Positions 52,528 through 64,000 are shown, counted from the stretch's first letter. The stretch is 64,000 nucleotides of DNA from Ephydatia muelleri (GCA_013339895.1 JABACO010000118.1:1-64000); one strand, 5' to 3'. Program-made: numbers and translations. Notes: a model not told the origin generated them from the letters alone.

Positions 52528-52905
52528 AATCATCAACACTCATCAACAACTCATTAATGTAAAGGGGAGAGGTGAGGGGGGAGTGGGAGGATGAGGGAGT
52601 GAAACGTGGTCAGTCTCATTGTATTTGGGCTCATAGCCAGCACACCCATCCAGAGCACAAGTGAAGGATATGGCTCCTATTCCCAACTAGACATGATAGC
52701 TCTTGCCAATGAGTGTATGTGTATGTTTGCTGTGTGTGTGCAAGTGTGTGTGTACTTGTTTGGCTGTATGTACATGTACATGTACATGTAGGTGGCGGGG
52801 GGGGGGGGGGGGGGGAGGGTAGTCCACGCCCTGTAAACCACTCCTTCCTTCTCACATTCACACTATCGCATGGCATATGTTATTATACACAACCACACAC
52901 ACACA

Positions 52906-52949
<44 letters not shown>

Positions 52950-53103
52950 CAGCATACTTGCACACACCAGTTATACATGTGGCAAACACTCTGATGATGG
53001 TACAGACAGTTATGGCACAGCTGTATACTGGGGCCTTTGATGTTTATCTATGGTACAAGTACATGCATTTAACACCTGTTTGAGGAGGGCGGAGTGGGAA
53101 AAA
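52528..53103. repeat. R1 segment (copy 5)
   Basis: Starts AATCATCAACACTCATCAAC directly after CTACAG of a coding exon. A G run is at 52798-52815. Confidence 0.8.
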
Positions 53104-53120
53104 AAGGGAAGAACCTGTTC

Positions 53121-54119
53121 TCACACTATGCTCCTCTTGACCGTCTCCACATTCTCGTACCTGGGCTGGAAGGTGACGGGGACAACGTTCTGCAGGTCCC
53201 GGGGGAGGGGGTGGTTCTCGTAAGGGGTGGGCCTCTCCACCTTGCTGATGGTGCTCAGGGAGGACGCTGGAGGCACATAGTCATAGTTTGGATAAGCCGC
53301 TGGGGACTGGGAGGAGTCTGGGGTGCGGGACACTGCCGGGTGCATGTACACGTAGTCGGGGTCCTTGTACACCGCCCGGTGAGCGAATGAAGGGTGGATC
53401 ATCTGTTCATACTCATCACACCCACTGCCACCATTCACACCTCTGGGCACTTTACACATGGCTGTCGTGTGACAACGGTTCTGGGTGTGCCCCCTGCCCA
53501 GGGACGGACCCAAGGGTATGGTGGCACTCCTACGCTGGGCATGGGAGCCGTCTGCCACGCTTTCCTGGTCCAACTGGCCCACCGGGTAGTCAGTGTGGAG
53601 GTCTTCCTCTGACGCAAGAGAACAGTCGAAGAACGCCGGGTCGTCCAAGTGGCAGGAGGAGCGAGGGGTGTGGTTGCGCAAGAGGCTGGAGGTACTGCCA
53701 ATCGGCTGGCTGACGATGCGACGGGGGTTAATGTTGCACGGGGCAGAGATCTGGCATCCCAGCCTGCCCGGGTGATGGTCCCGTTGGACGGGTGGGATGG
53801 TCTCTGAGTGAACAGACGGTGACCCTGAGGTACTCGCAGGGGAGGTGATGTTGGTCTGGCTTTGGTAGCCGGAGGAGGTAGAAGTAGAGAGGGGCCTGTT
53901 GTAGAATGGAGACAGGTAGTCAACCGATGGCTTTGGTGTGTCGTAGATGGGGACCTTGGTCTGGCTGTGGTAGCCAGAGGAGGTTGAGGTGGAGAATCTT
54001 CTGTTGTACGAAGGTGGGAGGGAGTCCACTGAAGGCTTTGGCGTGTTGTAGATCGGCTTCTTATGTTGGCCAATTGCCTTCCCGTCACCGTGGCCGCCGG
54101 CACCATGACCATCGCGTTG
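53121..54119 (-). CDS. Tyrosine-motif-rich cytoplasmic tail, last exon (copy C, intact)
   Basis: 999 bases in one frame from a CTCTCCGCAG acceptor (phase 0) to the stop, 332 residues. Order: a Gly/His-rich start, KKPIYNTPKPSVDSLPPSYN, SGYHSQTK, PIYDTPKPSVDYLSPFYN, SGYQSQTN, a Ser/Pro linker, YEQM, DPDYVYMHP, YPNYDYVPP, TPYENH, RYENVETVKRSIV. The two YxTPKPSVD-SGYxSQ blocks are an internal repeat. YxxM and YxN motifs are classical p85 and Grb2 SH2 sites, and SIV at the end suits a PDZ domain. Use this copy as the reference; copy A has one extra C. Confidence 0.7.
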   Translation of the reverse strand, partial: QRDGHGAGGHGDGKAIGQHKKPIYNTPKPSVDSLPPSYNRRFSTSTSSGYHSQTKVPIYDTPKPSVDYLSPFYNRPLSTSTSSGYQSQTNITSPASTSGSPSVHSETIPPVQRDHHPGRLGCQISAPCNINPRRIVSQPIGSTSSLLRNHTPRSSCHLDDPAFFDCSLASEEDLHTDYPVGQLDQESVADGSHAQRRSATIPLGPSLGRGHTQNRCHTTAMCKVPRGVNGGSGCDEYEQMIHPSFAHRAVYKDPDYVYMHPAVSRTPDSSQSPAAYPNYDYVPPASSLSTISKVERPTPYENHPLPRDLQNVVPVTFQPRYENVETVKRSIV

Positions 54120-54217
54120 CTGCGGAGAGAGAGACTACGGATCGAGTCGAGGTCACCGCTGCCAAGGTGGGGGCGCCCGGCTGGTTCCTTTTAATGCTCA
54201 CCCATCATATGGGTCAG

Positions 54218-54467
54218 CAGCAGCCCTGCAGCAGGGCCACCTGTTCAGTCCCAAGGAGGCCGTGAGGGTGGATCTTGTGGACAAGGCGTGCAAGGGCGAG
54301 CGTCTCTGAGGAGGCGTTGGGCGCCATCCTTCCTTACCTGGCCGTCTTCCAGCCCTCGCGGGCGACCATGAAGCTGTACCTCAGGAGGGACCTGATCGAC
54401 AAGTTTGTGCGGCCGAGGACATGGACAAGTTTGTGATGCAAGACTCTGTGCAGAAGAGGCTTGGGGC
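54218..54467 (+). pseudogene. ECI1: ECI1-like fragment (copy C)
   Basis: Same as 7821-8070, including both frame changes. Confidence 0.55.
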
Positions 54468-54540
54468 GTAAGGTGTATGGTGGACTTTGCACTTGATCCA
54501 GTTGGGGACCCACTCAGGGCAGGTATGGCACATCTGATCC

Positions 54541-54775
54541 TCTCACCCCCTCTCCCTCTCCCCGCCCCCCTCTCTCCCTATCCCCGCCCTCTCTCTCCCT
54601 GCCCCCTCTCTCCCTCTCCCTGCCTTCTCTCTCCCTCTCCCTGCCCTCTCTCTCCCTCTCCTCGCTCCCTCTCCCTGCCCCCCTCTCTCCCTCTCCCTGC
54701 CCCCTCTCTCCCTCTCCCTGCCCTCTCTCTCCCTCTCCTTGCTCCCTCTCCCTGCCCCCTCTCTCCCCTCTCCCT
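54541..54775. repeat. CTCTCCCTGCCCC minisatellite, middle-length allele
   Basis: About 235 bases of the VNTR that is 1.66 kb at 36718-38380. Confidence 0.93.
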
Positions 54776-55690
54776 GCCCAAGGAACAGTCAGTAACAAGA
54801 ATGAGTATTACCAAGAACACACACATGTATCAATGCAAAATTGTGTAACTGCAGTGATATCATATATAGAGTATGAGCTTCTTCAAAATTGATTACTGTT
54901 GATGTGATATAATGTGCTGTTGATTAGTGTTGATGGGTCTATGTATGACATCACCATCTCTGTTCATATGATCTGTAGTCATGTGTTTAAAGTTGGATGA
55001 AGAACATGACCCTGCACACCAACAACCACACACACAGCCGCCTCTACCTTATTAATATTCTTCCTTAATATTCTAATACAAAAGCATGAAAGTACATGTA
55101 CTACTAATACTAGTATGTAGCTAGTTTATGCATTTTTATCATACAGTGAGGCGAAGAACCTTCGTGGTCGCTTTTGAATGAAGATTTCACTGTCTCATTG
55201 GTGTGCGCAAGGTATAAGCGGTGGCGAAGCGTTAATACTTCTTTACGCTACATCAGCAGTTATACGGTACGATTACGTAACATGAATATATAATTAGATG
55301 AACGGAAGGGGGAAAGGGTTCATTACCAACACAAATATCCAAAATACACAACGAACTGTTCCGTTTGGGCTTTATTTACTCACTCTTTATATCTTTCAAT
55401 AGTTGACTCCAGCCCGTTAGTAATATAGAAGGCAATGACACAAACTTTCTCGCCTCTATTAGTATAAAAGCACTGTCGCCTCCCGTTGACAAGCTCAGGG
55501 TTCTAATTATAGCTCACCGCCTCGAAATGAGCCGAAAGATGGTAGCGGCGTGACGGGGCCAGCGAACACGCCACTTTACACGTGGCAGCGTAGTAATAAG
55601 AACGGGGACAAGGGAGAAAATCCAATGCCACCCTCACCTATCTACAATGTTGAATAATAGCCCCGTTTAATCACGTGCAAGTCACTGGGT

Positions 55691-56086
55691 TCAACAATAC
55701 TTATGGATTATTATATACTTTTTTACAGACGTTTCTTGAAATTGTTCTTTCTTTTTGGTGTGTTCTTTGAATGCAGATACAGTGATCCTGCGGCCTTTCA
55801 GGTTGGCTCCATTCTGTGCGAGTGCTCTGTCGTAGTCCTCTTGGTTCTTGAACTCTATGAAGGCGAAACCTCGGTTTTTTCCCGAGGACATGGGTAGCGT
55901 TACATTGGCCGCATTCTTGAAAAAGGATTTGAGGTCATCCCTCGTCAAATCATAACTGAGATGACCACAGAATACTTTATGCTTTGTATAAAAGAATTGC
56001 ATGTTCAATCCGCGTGCCAAATGAATACAAAAACATACCATTTCTTTTTTCTTCAACTTCAGATAGTGAACCTCGAGATGATGCAC
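55691..56086 (-). CDS. RRM-domain RNA-binding protein (copy C)
   Basis: Same 131 residues as the other two copies. Confidence 0.7.
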   Translation of the reverse strand: MHHLEVHYLKLKKKEMVCFCIHLARGLNMQFFYTKHKVFCGHLSYDLTRDDLKSFFKNAANVTLPMSSGKNRGFAFIEFKNQEDYDRALAQNGANLKGRRITVSAFKEHTKKKEQFQETSVKKYIIIHKYC

Positions 56087-56325
56087 TCAGTTATATTATC
56101 ATCGTATCAACACATTCCATATGACGTGTGTGCAGAGGGGAGTGCAAGAACGTGATGGGGGTGCTAATTTGGAAGGCCTATCTGCACCTATTAACACATT
56201 TCAGGCCATCTGGTGGCTAACTAACCGTTTTCTGCAGGGCAAAGTGAGGGTCCACACTTTCCCCCAGCCCATGACTTTACAACAAACTTTGTGCAGCAAG
56301 CTTCATCACACACACAAACATAGAT

Positions 56326-56454
<129 letters not shown>

Positions 56455-56465
56455 AACAAATACAG

Positions 56466-56630
56466 GATGATGAGATTGCAGCTATCACCACAGTAGTTCA
56501 GAATGGCTTCAGCATGCATGATGGACCATTTGTAAAAGGTTTGGATGCAGCTCTACAATCTTTCCATGTACACAGGCAACAATACTTTGGTGGTGCCTTT
56601 AGTGGAAATCACATACACAGGACGTTACAG
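56466..56630 (+). CDS. Exon of an uncharacterised protein (copy C)
   Basis: 165 bases, phase 0, same as 40068-40232. Confidence 0.4.
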
Positions 56631-57512
56631 GTACAGTAATGTGCCCTATACTTATTCCTTCTGCCACTGAAGTGTGCGCAAAGTTCACTGAAACATTTAG
56701 CCATGCAGTGCCATTGTATAAGGTACAACTGAATTACACAAAACTTTATTCTACATTGTTATTTCACAATGTACCAACAGAAACAGCAATACCACAGTTC
56801 ATGGAAAACTTCAGAGCTTCTTTCCCTGATTCCTCCATTTCCATTACACCTAAAATGCATCTATTGTAATCCCTTGGGCAAAGGAATGGCACGTCGGATT
56901 TGGCCTCCATGGCGAACAAGGGGGCTGAATCAATACACGCCCGTTTCCACACCTTGCAAAGGACCTATCATTCGATAAGGTCCAGCAGTTGCTCGCAATC
57001 ATGAAAGAACAACTGCTGTTCATTGCCCCACGTAACGTGGTGGCAATACCACAGTAGGCTAGTGACCAAACACATAACGTTACTCCCGTGCTGACCGGTA
57101 TAGAGTACTTACAGTATGTTTGATCACTGTCAAAAAAGAACTGTGGCTACAAACCATTACAAATATCTATTAGTACCTTTAGTTCCCTTTACGAACCAAC
57201 CTTTATTTCTCATTTCCTATTGTCACAGGCGTGGAGAATCAAAGAGGTACACTAAGACTAACCCGGCCCGTAGCTTGCCGTAGCAAGTTCACTACGCCTC
57301 GTGGTTTGCAACACAAATAGAGTTCCTTTCCTTGTACTAGGGTGTTAGCGTGAGCTCACGTTTCAAAGGTCTTCGGTTGTCAAGGTCGTTGTTAAGGGTA
57401 TGACATCAAGTGTCAGACGAAATAATTCGTAATAACATAATGTTGAAAAGCGTATTCCCATATTTCTTGCATAAGATGTAGTTGTAAAAGCTATCCTCAC
57501 CTGAATACACAT

Positions 57513-58033
57513 ATGTGTGCATGAGTGTGTGTGTGTATGAGTGTGTGTGTGTGTGTATGAGTGTGTGTGTGTATGAGTGTGTGTGTGTATGTGTGTATGT
57601 GTGTATGTGTATGTGTGTATGTGTGTATGAGTGTGTGTTTATGTGTTGTGTATGTGTGTATGAGTGTGTGTATGTGTGTGTATGTGTGTATGAGTGTGTG
57701 TGTGTGTGTGTATGTGTGTGTGTATGAGTGTGTGTGTATGAGTGTGTGTGTATGTGTGTATGTATGTGTGTTATGTGTGTGTATGAGTGTGTATGTGTGT
57801 ATGTGTGTGTATGAGTGTGTGTGTATGTGTGTGTATGTGTGTGTATGAGTGTGTGTGTGTGTGTATGTGTGTGTATGTGTGTGTGTATGTGTGCGTATGT
57901 GTGTGTATGTGTATGTGTGTATGAGTGTGTGTGTGTATGTGTGTACGTGTGTGTATGAGTGTGTGTGTATTTGTGTGTATGAGTGTGTATGTGTGTATGT
58001 GTGTGTGTATGAGTGTGTGTGTATGTGTGTATA
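57513..58033. repeat. Complex TG microsatellite (copy C)
   Basis: Counterpart of 4366-4880. Confidence 0.95.
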
Positions 58034-58091
58034 TTAACCACACCCCCACACACACTAACCACACCTACAGTGTACATGCACACACTCTTAC

Positions 58092-58825
58092 CTGAGCTTC
58101 TGGTCTAATTTGGACACCTGGCCTTCTAACATGGAGACTAGCTTGGACACGTTATCAGGCTCCACCTGGTCCCAATGGTTTGTCTTCTCCACCCCCATTA
58201 GCCACACCCCCAGTTCCTTCATCCACAGGATGAGTAGCCTGAAGGGAGAGGTGACACAGTGGAGAGAGAGAATTTTATTCAGCCCGGGGGGGGGGGGGGG
58301 GGGGGGTACATATACAGATACCGGTAAGTTGGGTAGGGGTGGAAAACACTGCAAACTACATGCATTTGTACATACATATATGAGGATAACATAGACAGAT
58401 GAACATCATTACATTGTGGCAATGGAAAGGGAAAACATTCATGCGTACAGAAGCTTTATTTTTTAAAGAATATTCTTGTATACATTGTGTTGTTGACAAA
58501 TGGGAAAGAGTTATCCCAGTGCATAACAGCAAAACATACACCCAGCGCACAATGGATGTCATGACTTTATCCTCCACTCCATCGTATTTCTACCCCAGCT
58601 AGTACACACCCATCTCAAACCCCCCAGCGTACACCTGTAGCTATCTATGCACACACACCCTTCAACTGCACTAATTGGAAATAAGGTCTTACCACCCCAA
58701 ACTATTTGCTTACCACTTACAATTTGAATTACAAGTCTCCACCTGCCAGTCACAGCGTGCGTCTCATAAGCCTCATCGATGCACTTGACATCTTCCATAC
58801 GCCGCATCCTTGTAAGCCTGTCCAT
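58092..58825 (-). CDS. Coiled-coil protein, first two exons (copy C)
   Basis: Exon 1 58825-58743, exon 2 58238-58092; same sequence as copy B. Confidence 0.5.
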
Positions 58826-59181
58826 TTCTGTCGAATATTATGATACCTGCTCTTTTTATGTTTCCTACATCGGATATACAATCGAAAGGCACTAGCGAAT
58901 AGCTGATCTACCCATCTGCCCGATTTCAACAATATATTAAAAGTCATTTTTAATTCCGCGGTTACTGGTTACATTACGGTACAAATAATTTCGCCGGTTA
59001 ACCCACATCAGAACTTGAATCGATACACTGTTATAACCATCGATCTGATTGAAATCATTGATATATGCGAGTCCGAAAAAGTGATAAATACAGTCAAAAT
59101 AAAAAAAAAATTAAAAAAAAGAAGTTGATGTGTTGCAAGGCGACTCAAATCCACGAAGAATCGCTAAGCGACATGAGCAGG

Positions 59182-59937
59182 TCACGCATGGTCTTCGCAC
59201 GGTGAAGCTTCGCTGGCGGAACTGCAGCGTTCATCCTCACTGCACTCGTCCCCTTCCTCGGCCAAACCTTCCGCAGTGCAGTCCTCAACAAAGCCGTCGC
59301 CTCGTTCTTTAGTGACCTTCTGATGAATTTCGACGTGCTTGCTGAGATGATCCCTACGCATGAAGCGTTTCGAGCACTCCGTGCACACGAAACGCTTCTC
59401 TCCCGTATGCGTTCGCAGGTGTCGCTTTAGCTCGGAAGAACGGGTGAACTGTTTCAAACAGTAAAGCCACGTGCAGTGGAATGGCCTCTCACCCGTGTGC
59501 CAGCAAAGGTGAGCACGCAGATCCGACGTTTTCTCGTAGCTCTTTCCGCATTTCGAGTAATGACAGACGTGTTGCTTCTTGGACGGCGCCCCTTCTTTGC
59601 TTGACTTGACGTTTTGCCCGTTTTGGCAGTTGGGACAAGTGCATGCGAAACGCCGCTTCCTGCGCGTAGCTAGCTGGTCCGCCTGGTCGTAGTACTGGAG
59701 CGCGTCTGTCTGTATCACTGCAGGGCCAACATTCTGTAGCTGCGCGTTTTGAGCCAGTAGCGAGGGCGCTGACCAGCCAGTGGCTGCAGCGGTCATCACA
59801 GCATCGTGGGCAGGAATCAACGCGGGAATGTCAGAAAGCTGAACGATCATGGGTGGCTTATGGGAGACCATGGCTAACACCGCATGGTTAAAATTCTTAT
59901 TGGAGCGCACCGGTAGCATTTGCGCATGCGTTTGCAA
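59182..59937 (-). CDS. Sp: Sp-family zinc finger transcription factor (copy C)
   Basis: Full zinc-finger region identical in order to 2456-3214, same stop. An extra T near 59934 removes the distal ATG from the frame, so the start at [10 protein letters not shown] (59868 region) is preferred. Confidence 0.85.
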   Translation of the reverse strand: MQTHAQMLPVRSNKNFNHAVLAMVSHKPPMIVQLSDIPALIPAHDAVMTAAATGWSAPSLLAQNAQLQNVGPAVIQTDALQYYDQADQLATRRKRRFACTCPNCQNGQNVKSSKEGAPSKKQHVCHYSKCGKSYEKTSDLRAHLCWHTGERPFHCTWLYCLKQFTRSSELKRHLRTHTGEKRFVCTECSKRFMRRDHLSKHVEIHQKVTKERGDGFVEDCTAEGLAEEGDECSEDERCSSASEASPCEDHA

Positions 59938-60102
59938 ACATTAACTATTAGAATTCTATTTGTAGCGGATGCGGTAGGCCTAGCTAGGCGATTTCTATTT
60001 CTATTTGACAGGTTTTGTGTGTGGTGTGTGTGAAACGTGCGTGCTTTGTGCGTTGGTAGCATAAGATACGGGAGGGAGAGAGAGATAGGAAATGCGATGG
60101 GG

Positions 60103-60427
60103 TGTTCCATTATTTAATTATACACCCCTACAGATGACAATAAATGGTGTCCAGGGGGGTATAGGGAATATGTCACGGGGGGTGGTCATTTAAATCCCTG
60201 TCCCGGGGGGATAGAAGGCATAATAGAAGCTTGTCCAGGGAGGAGTGGAACAACGTCCAGGGGGGTGGGGCAAAACAGAAGCTCGTCCAGGGGGCATTTA
60301 CAAGTCTGTCCCTGGGGGGTAGAGGTATAATACAAGCTTGTCCAGGGGTGTTTTTATAAATTGTCCCGGGGGTATACGTTTGCAATTATTGTCATCTGTA
60401 GGGGTGTACGGTTAAATAATGGAATAG
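60103..60427. mobile_element. MITE-like element with internal GGAC minisatellite (copy C)
   Basis: Reverse complement of 1970-2293, again between the divergent Sp and phosphatase-like genes. Confidence 0.75.
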
Positions 60428-60486
60428 CCCAATGTTATGCGTCATTTAATGTCCTCCCCCTCACCCTCCAGTAATAGTTCACACCC

Positions 60487-62350
60487 ATGGCTTCTGAACA
60501 CCAGTCGATCGCAGGGCACGTCCAAGTCATCAACCCCCATGAGCTAGCCAGAGACCTCCACGCAGACCAGCAGTACTTCATCATCGACTGTCGCCCGGTC
60601 CTCTCCTACAACTCATGCCACATCAGCGGTGCCATCAACGTCTACTTCACGGGCATGATAAAGAGGCGGTTCCTGGCCGGGAAGATCTCCCTCACCGACC
60701 TCCTCAAGGAGGAAGAGAAGGCCAAGTTCCAGTCCAGTGTGGGTGGGGCCACGGTGGTTTACGACGATAGCACCGGGGACATGAATGACCTAAGTACCTC
60801 CCACCCTTTGGTGCTCGTCATGAGGGCCCTGATGGTGATGGGATGGGGAACTGCTATCTGCTCCGAGGTAACAGGATGGAGGGTGTGTGGTGGGAGGTGT
60901 GTCTTTGAGGTATGGTGGAGGGGTGTGGCAGAGGTGGAGAAGGGTGAGGTGAATGTGGTGAGGGGGAGAGAATTGAATGAGAGTGTATTTTCAGCTTGTG
61001 GTGTTTTGTGTGATAGTGATGAGCATTGAGGCTTGTTGATGCCATATGAATGATACTGAATGCAAAAGTACAGGCTGAGAGGATGTGGGTTGGAGGGGAG
61101 GGTTGAGGGGGAGGGTTGAGGGGGAGGGGAGGGTATACACCAACTACAGTGAGCTATTCTCTCTCTATCTCTTCCCTCAAATTGTATTGATGGTGGTGTG
61201 TTAGGATTGGTGGCGAGGCAGACATGCTTTGATGTGTGATGTGGACAATCTCAAAGCATGTGTGTGTGTGTGTGTGTGTGTGTATCTGTGTGTGAATGTG
61301 TCTTCCATATATGTGAATGTGAGCACATGCAGTAACGTTTTTAGGGTAAGGCTATTATGTAGTACCTTCATCCTATTTCGCACTTGTTTTTCCCACATGT
61401 GGTGTGCTCGACTCTCCTCTGGACCATCACTCTTACACACTGTTTCTCCCCACCATGCAATGCTGCAACTTGCACCCCAGGGGGTCTGAATGAGTTCAAC
61501 GTACTGCACTCCAGCCTCTGGGAGGTCGTCTCCCATCTGTGAACAGATCCAATCGTTCCGTCTCCCTCCTCCTACTATGACAGGTACAGTGCCCCACCTC
61601 TTCTGATGTATTGTCCCGTCCACCCAACGTAGCCATGCCCCTCACGTGATTCCACCATGTGCAATGCACACCTTTTTCCACATCACTGGTTACGAGTGCA
61701 TGTGTGTGTGTATGTGTGTGTGTATGTGTGTGTGTATGTATGTGTGTATGTATGTGTGTCCCACCCTCCTCCCTCTCCCATCTCCCTCCTCTCTCCTCCC
61801 TCTCGCCTCGCTCGCCTCTCTCCTCCCTCTCCTACCTCCTCCTCCCTCTCCCTCCCTCTCCCTCCCTCTCTCTCCTCTCCCTCCCTCTCTGTGTCTTGGT
61901 GGTGTCACTAGGACACATAGTGATCCATTATGTAAATCTGATGATGGTTTCCACATATTAGACTGGTCATACTTAGGGAACCAAAATATAATATACACAG
62001 AAAAGGCATTCATGAACAGCAATCAAAGTGTAATGAAATTTCTAGGCGGGTGATGCCTCCTGAAAGTGATAAATTCTTCCCCCAGGTGCAACGAGCCCAT
62101 GCCCCAGCAGTTTGTGCTGAAGTCCCTTGTACCCACGGCCAGGCACAAGATGACCATGCCCATCCAGGGCGTCGGGGAGTCGAAATCGGTGCCGGCTGTC
62201 TCACCCAAGGTGGAGGGCAAGATGAATCCGATTGCATCGTTGCAACCATGCAGTGTATCTGCCCATACCTGTTTCGGGCCAGAGCTGGTGGAGTTTTCTG
62301 CCCCACCCCTCTCGATCGGCAGTGTTACGGACCTGACCCCTGGTGTGTGA
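60487..62350 (+). CDS. MAP-kinase-phosphatase-like rhodanese protein (copy C)
   Basis: Exons 60487-60867, 61481-61583 and 62086-62350. The start is MASEHQSIAGHVQVINPHEL. The rhodanese part reads through the KIM-like IKRRFLAGK region, which is broken in copy A. Near 60840 this copy has five extra bases (ATGGG doubled), and exon 2 has one base missing in each of two places, all repaired by copy A. In the merged frame, NCYLLRGGLNEF joins exons 1 and 2, and SSYYD precedes the next donor. The catalytic domain expected between YYD and the C-terminal tail is not found in the 500 bases between exons 2 and 3. An AATAAA is near 62508. Confidence 0.6.
61690..61890. repeat. TG/TATG microsatellite followed by a CTCC pyrimidine tract
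   Basis: Fills the intron where the phosphatase catalytic exon would be expected; copy of about 500-690. Confidence 0.85.
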
Positions 62351-62604
62351 GGTGGTCTCAAGACTTGAGGGAGCTGTTGCCTGTTGCCTGTTACCTTGGA
62401 AGGGACTGAGAGGTCGTTTGTGAGCTTAGCAATGTGTCTGTTCTGTGTTGTGTTTTTAATATTGCTCTGACACTGTCAATCAATTTAATATTGTTTGGTG
62501 TGTAAACAATAAATTTCAAAGAGTACATGTGGAATAGAACCAAATTTTGAACCAGTTGTCATAACAAAAACGCTACAAGGACGAAAAATGACTTGTGACT
62601 AAAT

Positions 62605-62660
62605 ACGAACTGGATTGTCCACACTTATGATTGACCAGTCCACACTTATGATTGACCAGT
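62605..62660. repeat. Tandem 21-base duplication
   Basis: TCCACACTTATGATTGACCA occurs twice in a row, downstream of both the phosphatase-like gene and the homeobox gene (convergent). Confidence 0.9.
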
Positions 62661-62785
62661 GGGCTGAGACATAAAGATGCGGCAGTTGCTTGTATAATAT
62701 TCCCAGTCAACTGCGAATACAAAAGTTACAAATCCTATACTGATTTTGTGGGGGCGAAGAAACAGGGAAAGGAGTGCGGAGAAAA

Positions 62786-63971
62786 TTATGTGGCCACTGA
62801 GCTGGGGAACACGGACTGGTGTTTCAAGGGGACGAGGATGGGTGATAGTGGAACAATGACGGTGGGTGATGTGAGGACTGTGATGTTTGGGGAGATGCTG
62901 GGTGCGAGAAGCGGCATGTAGTTGTGCGAAATGACTTGGTGCTGTCCCTGCTGCAACGGCAGCATCGCCTTTTCGTTTCGTTTTGCCTGAGTTCTCTTCC
63001 ACTTCATCCTGCGGTTATTGAACCAAGACTGCAAGGGCAGAGGAGAGAGGAGCGCACTTGGTCATTGGTGTGGACTCCAACGCAATAAATAAATGCAATC
63101 GCATGAAAAGATTTGCTGCAGCTAATTCACACTATGGGCTATTCCATCAAATAATTGTACACACCCCTACTGATGACCAAAAAAGTTGTCCCGAGGGGGT
63201 CCAATGGCAATGTCCTAGGGGGGTGTTCTATTGCAGTGAAATGTGTCCAGAGAGGGGTCCAATGGCAATGATGGCAATGTGTCAAACAGTGAGATGTGTC
63301 CGGATGGGTTTCAAAGGTAATGCTCTAGGGGGTATCCTACATCAGGTTGTGTCCAGAGGGGGTTCAATGGTAATGTACAGGGAAGTGTGTCCAGAGGGGT
63401 CCAAAATAAATGTCCTTGGGGGGGGGGGGGGGGGGGGGGGGGGGTATTAGTCATCAGTATGGGTGTACAATTATATTATGGAATAGCAATATACCTTAAC
63501 TTTTGCTTCCGACACGCTAATTCGCGTAGACAATTCTACGCGCATGAAGATGTCCGGATAGCGTGTTTTTGCGAAGGCGGCCTCCAATTCTTCCAGCTGA
63601 TAGCTTGTGAACTTCGTGCGGAACCGTCGCTGTTGCCATTCCTGGCCTTCTCCGTCGCTACTGTCGGCTTGGAAGGTGTCAGACGACTCGGATTTGCTGC
63701 ATTCCTTTTTGACCTCCGCGTGGTTATTTACCATGTCGTTCTCCCTCGGTGAGTCGAAATTATAGTCGAACAACGACGGTGGGTGGTGTGAGGGATGGTG
63801 CAATACAAATGGCGTCCCAGCCGACTTGGGTGTCGTGAGGACTGCGATGTTTGGGGAGATGCCGGGCGCGAAGGAGGCTGGCGTGAACCCAGGGTGAAGC
63901 GGCATGTAGTTGTGCGAAATGACTTGGTGCGGTCCCTGCTGCAACGGCAGCATCGCCTTTCCGTTCATCAT
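62786..63971 (-). CDS. PRD-class homeobox protein, two exons
   Basis: Exon 1 63971-63495 and exon 2 63028-62786 join in phase 0: 159 plus 80 residues. The homeodomain (residues about 114-173) reads [45 protein letters not shown], then [24 protein letters not shown] and YPDxxxR are PRD-class marks. Position 47 is S (normally V or I) and position 50 is N (normally Q, K or S). No paired domain is seen. The frame stays open to the window edge, so 63971 may not be the true start. The segment [20 protein letters not shown] occurs both at the N-terminus and directly after the homeodomain. Confidence 0.8.
63138..63487. mobile_element. MITE-like element in the homeobox intron
   Basis: Termini GCTATTCCAT...CCCCTACTGATGAC and GTCATCAGTATGGGTGTACA...ATGGAATAGC. 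The interior has GTCC-GAGGGG-TCCAATGG units and a G run (63418-63443). It is a diverged member of the 1970-2293 family. Its right end lies about seven bases from the exon 1 splice donor. Confidence 0.75.
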
Positions 63972-64000
63972 CTCTTGGGGAGTGCTACGGAAATCTGTCT

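Overview
The window is animal (metazoan) nuclear DNA. Genes are split into short exons with GT-AG introns, and the gene families are animal ones: an ERK-type MAP kinase, an Sp-family zinc finger factor with a Btd box, a MAP-kinase-phosphatase-like rhodanese protein, a muscleblind-like CCCH protein, a PRD-class homeobox gene and a tyrosine-motif-rich receptor or adaptor tail. Abundant TG/AC microsatellites, ACATGTACATGT-type runs, many minisatellites and small inverted-repeat elements fit a marine invertebrate. A sponge is my best guess, but the sequence alone does not prove it. There are no bacterial operons.

The layout is a mosaic of near-identical copies in both orientations. Arm A (1-9628) carries, left to right, the phosphatase-like gene, the Sp gene, a coiled-coil gene, an uncharacterised gene, an RRM gene, an ECI1-like fragment and the tyrosine-rich tail. 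It returns in reverse complement at 52629-62406 (arm C), and part of it (2876-8166) again at 36299-43138 (arm B, cut by an N gap). An ERK arm (9650-13175) returns in reverse complement at about 23985-27411. Part of its upstream flank occurs a third time (16871-18436). A third locus is present as direct copies P (31172-36298) and Q (44139-48476 plus 50606 to about 51530). P and Q differ by a 2.1 kb insertion and a 0.54 kb inversion. Two gaps of exactly 1000 N (13176-14175, 43139-44138) lie at copy edges.

The copies differ mostly by single-base indels and by homopolymer or tandem-repeat length. Often one copy reads through where another is frameshifted. This pattern suggests allelic contigs (haplotigs) or repeat-collapsed contigs from error-prone long reads joined into one scaffold. 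Real palindromic amplification remains possible. Anyone using this window should merge copies before naming genes.

The unique regions are 18437-23380 and 62410-64000. The first holds a complete four-exon gene of 416 codons, whose product has a heptad-repeat coiled coil followed by a domain with a candidate PD-(D/E)XK nuclease motif. Its last intron carries a 1.2 kb foldback element. The second holds an atypical PRD-like homeobox gene whose intron contains a small inverted-repeat element starting within a few bases of the splice donor. The same element family sits in the promoter between the divergent Sp and phosphatase-like genes.
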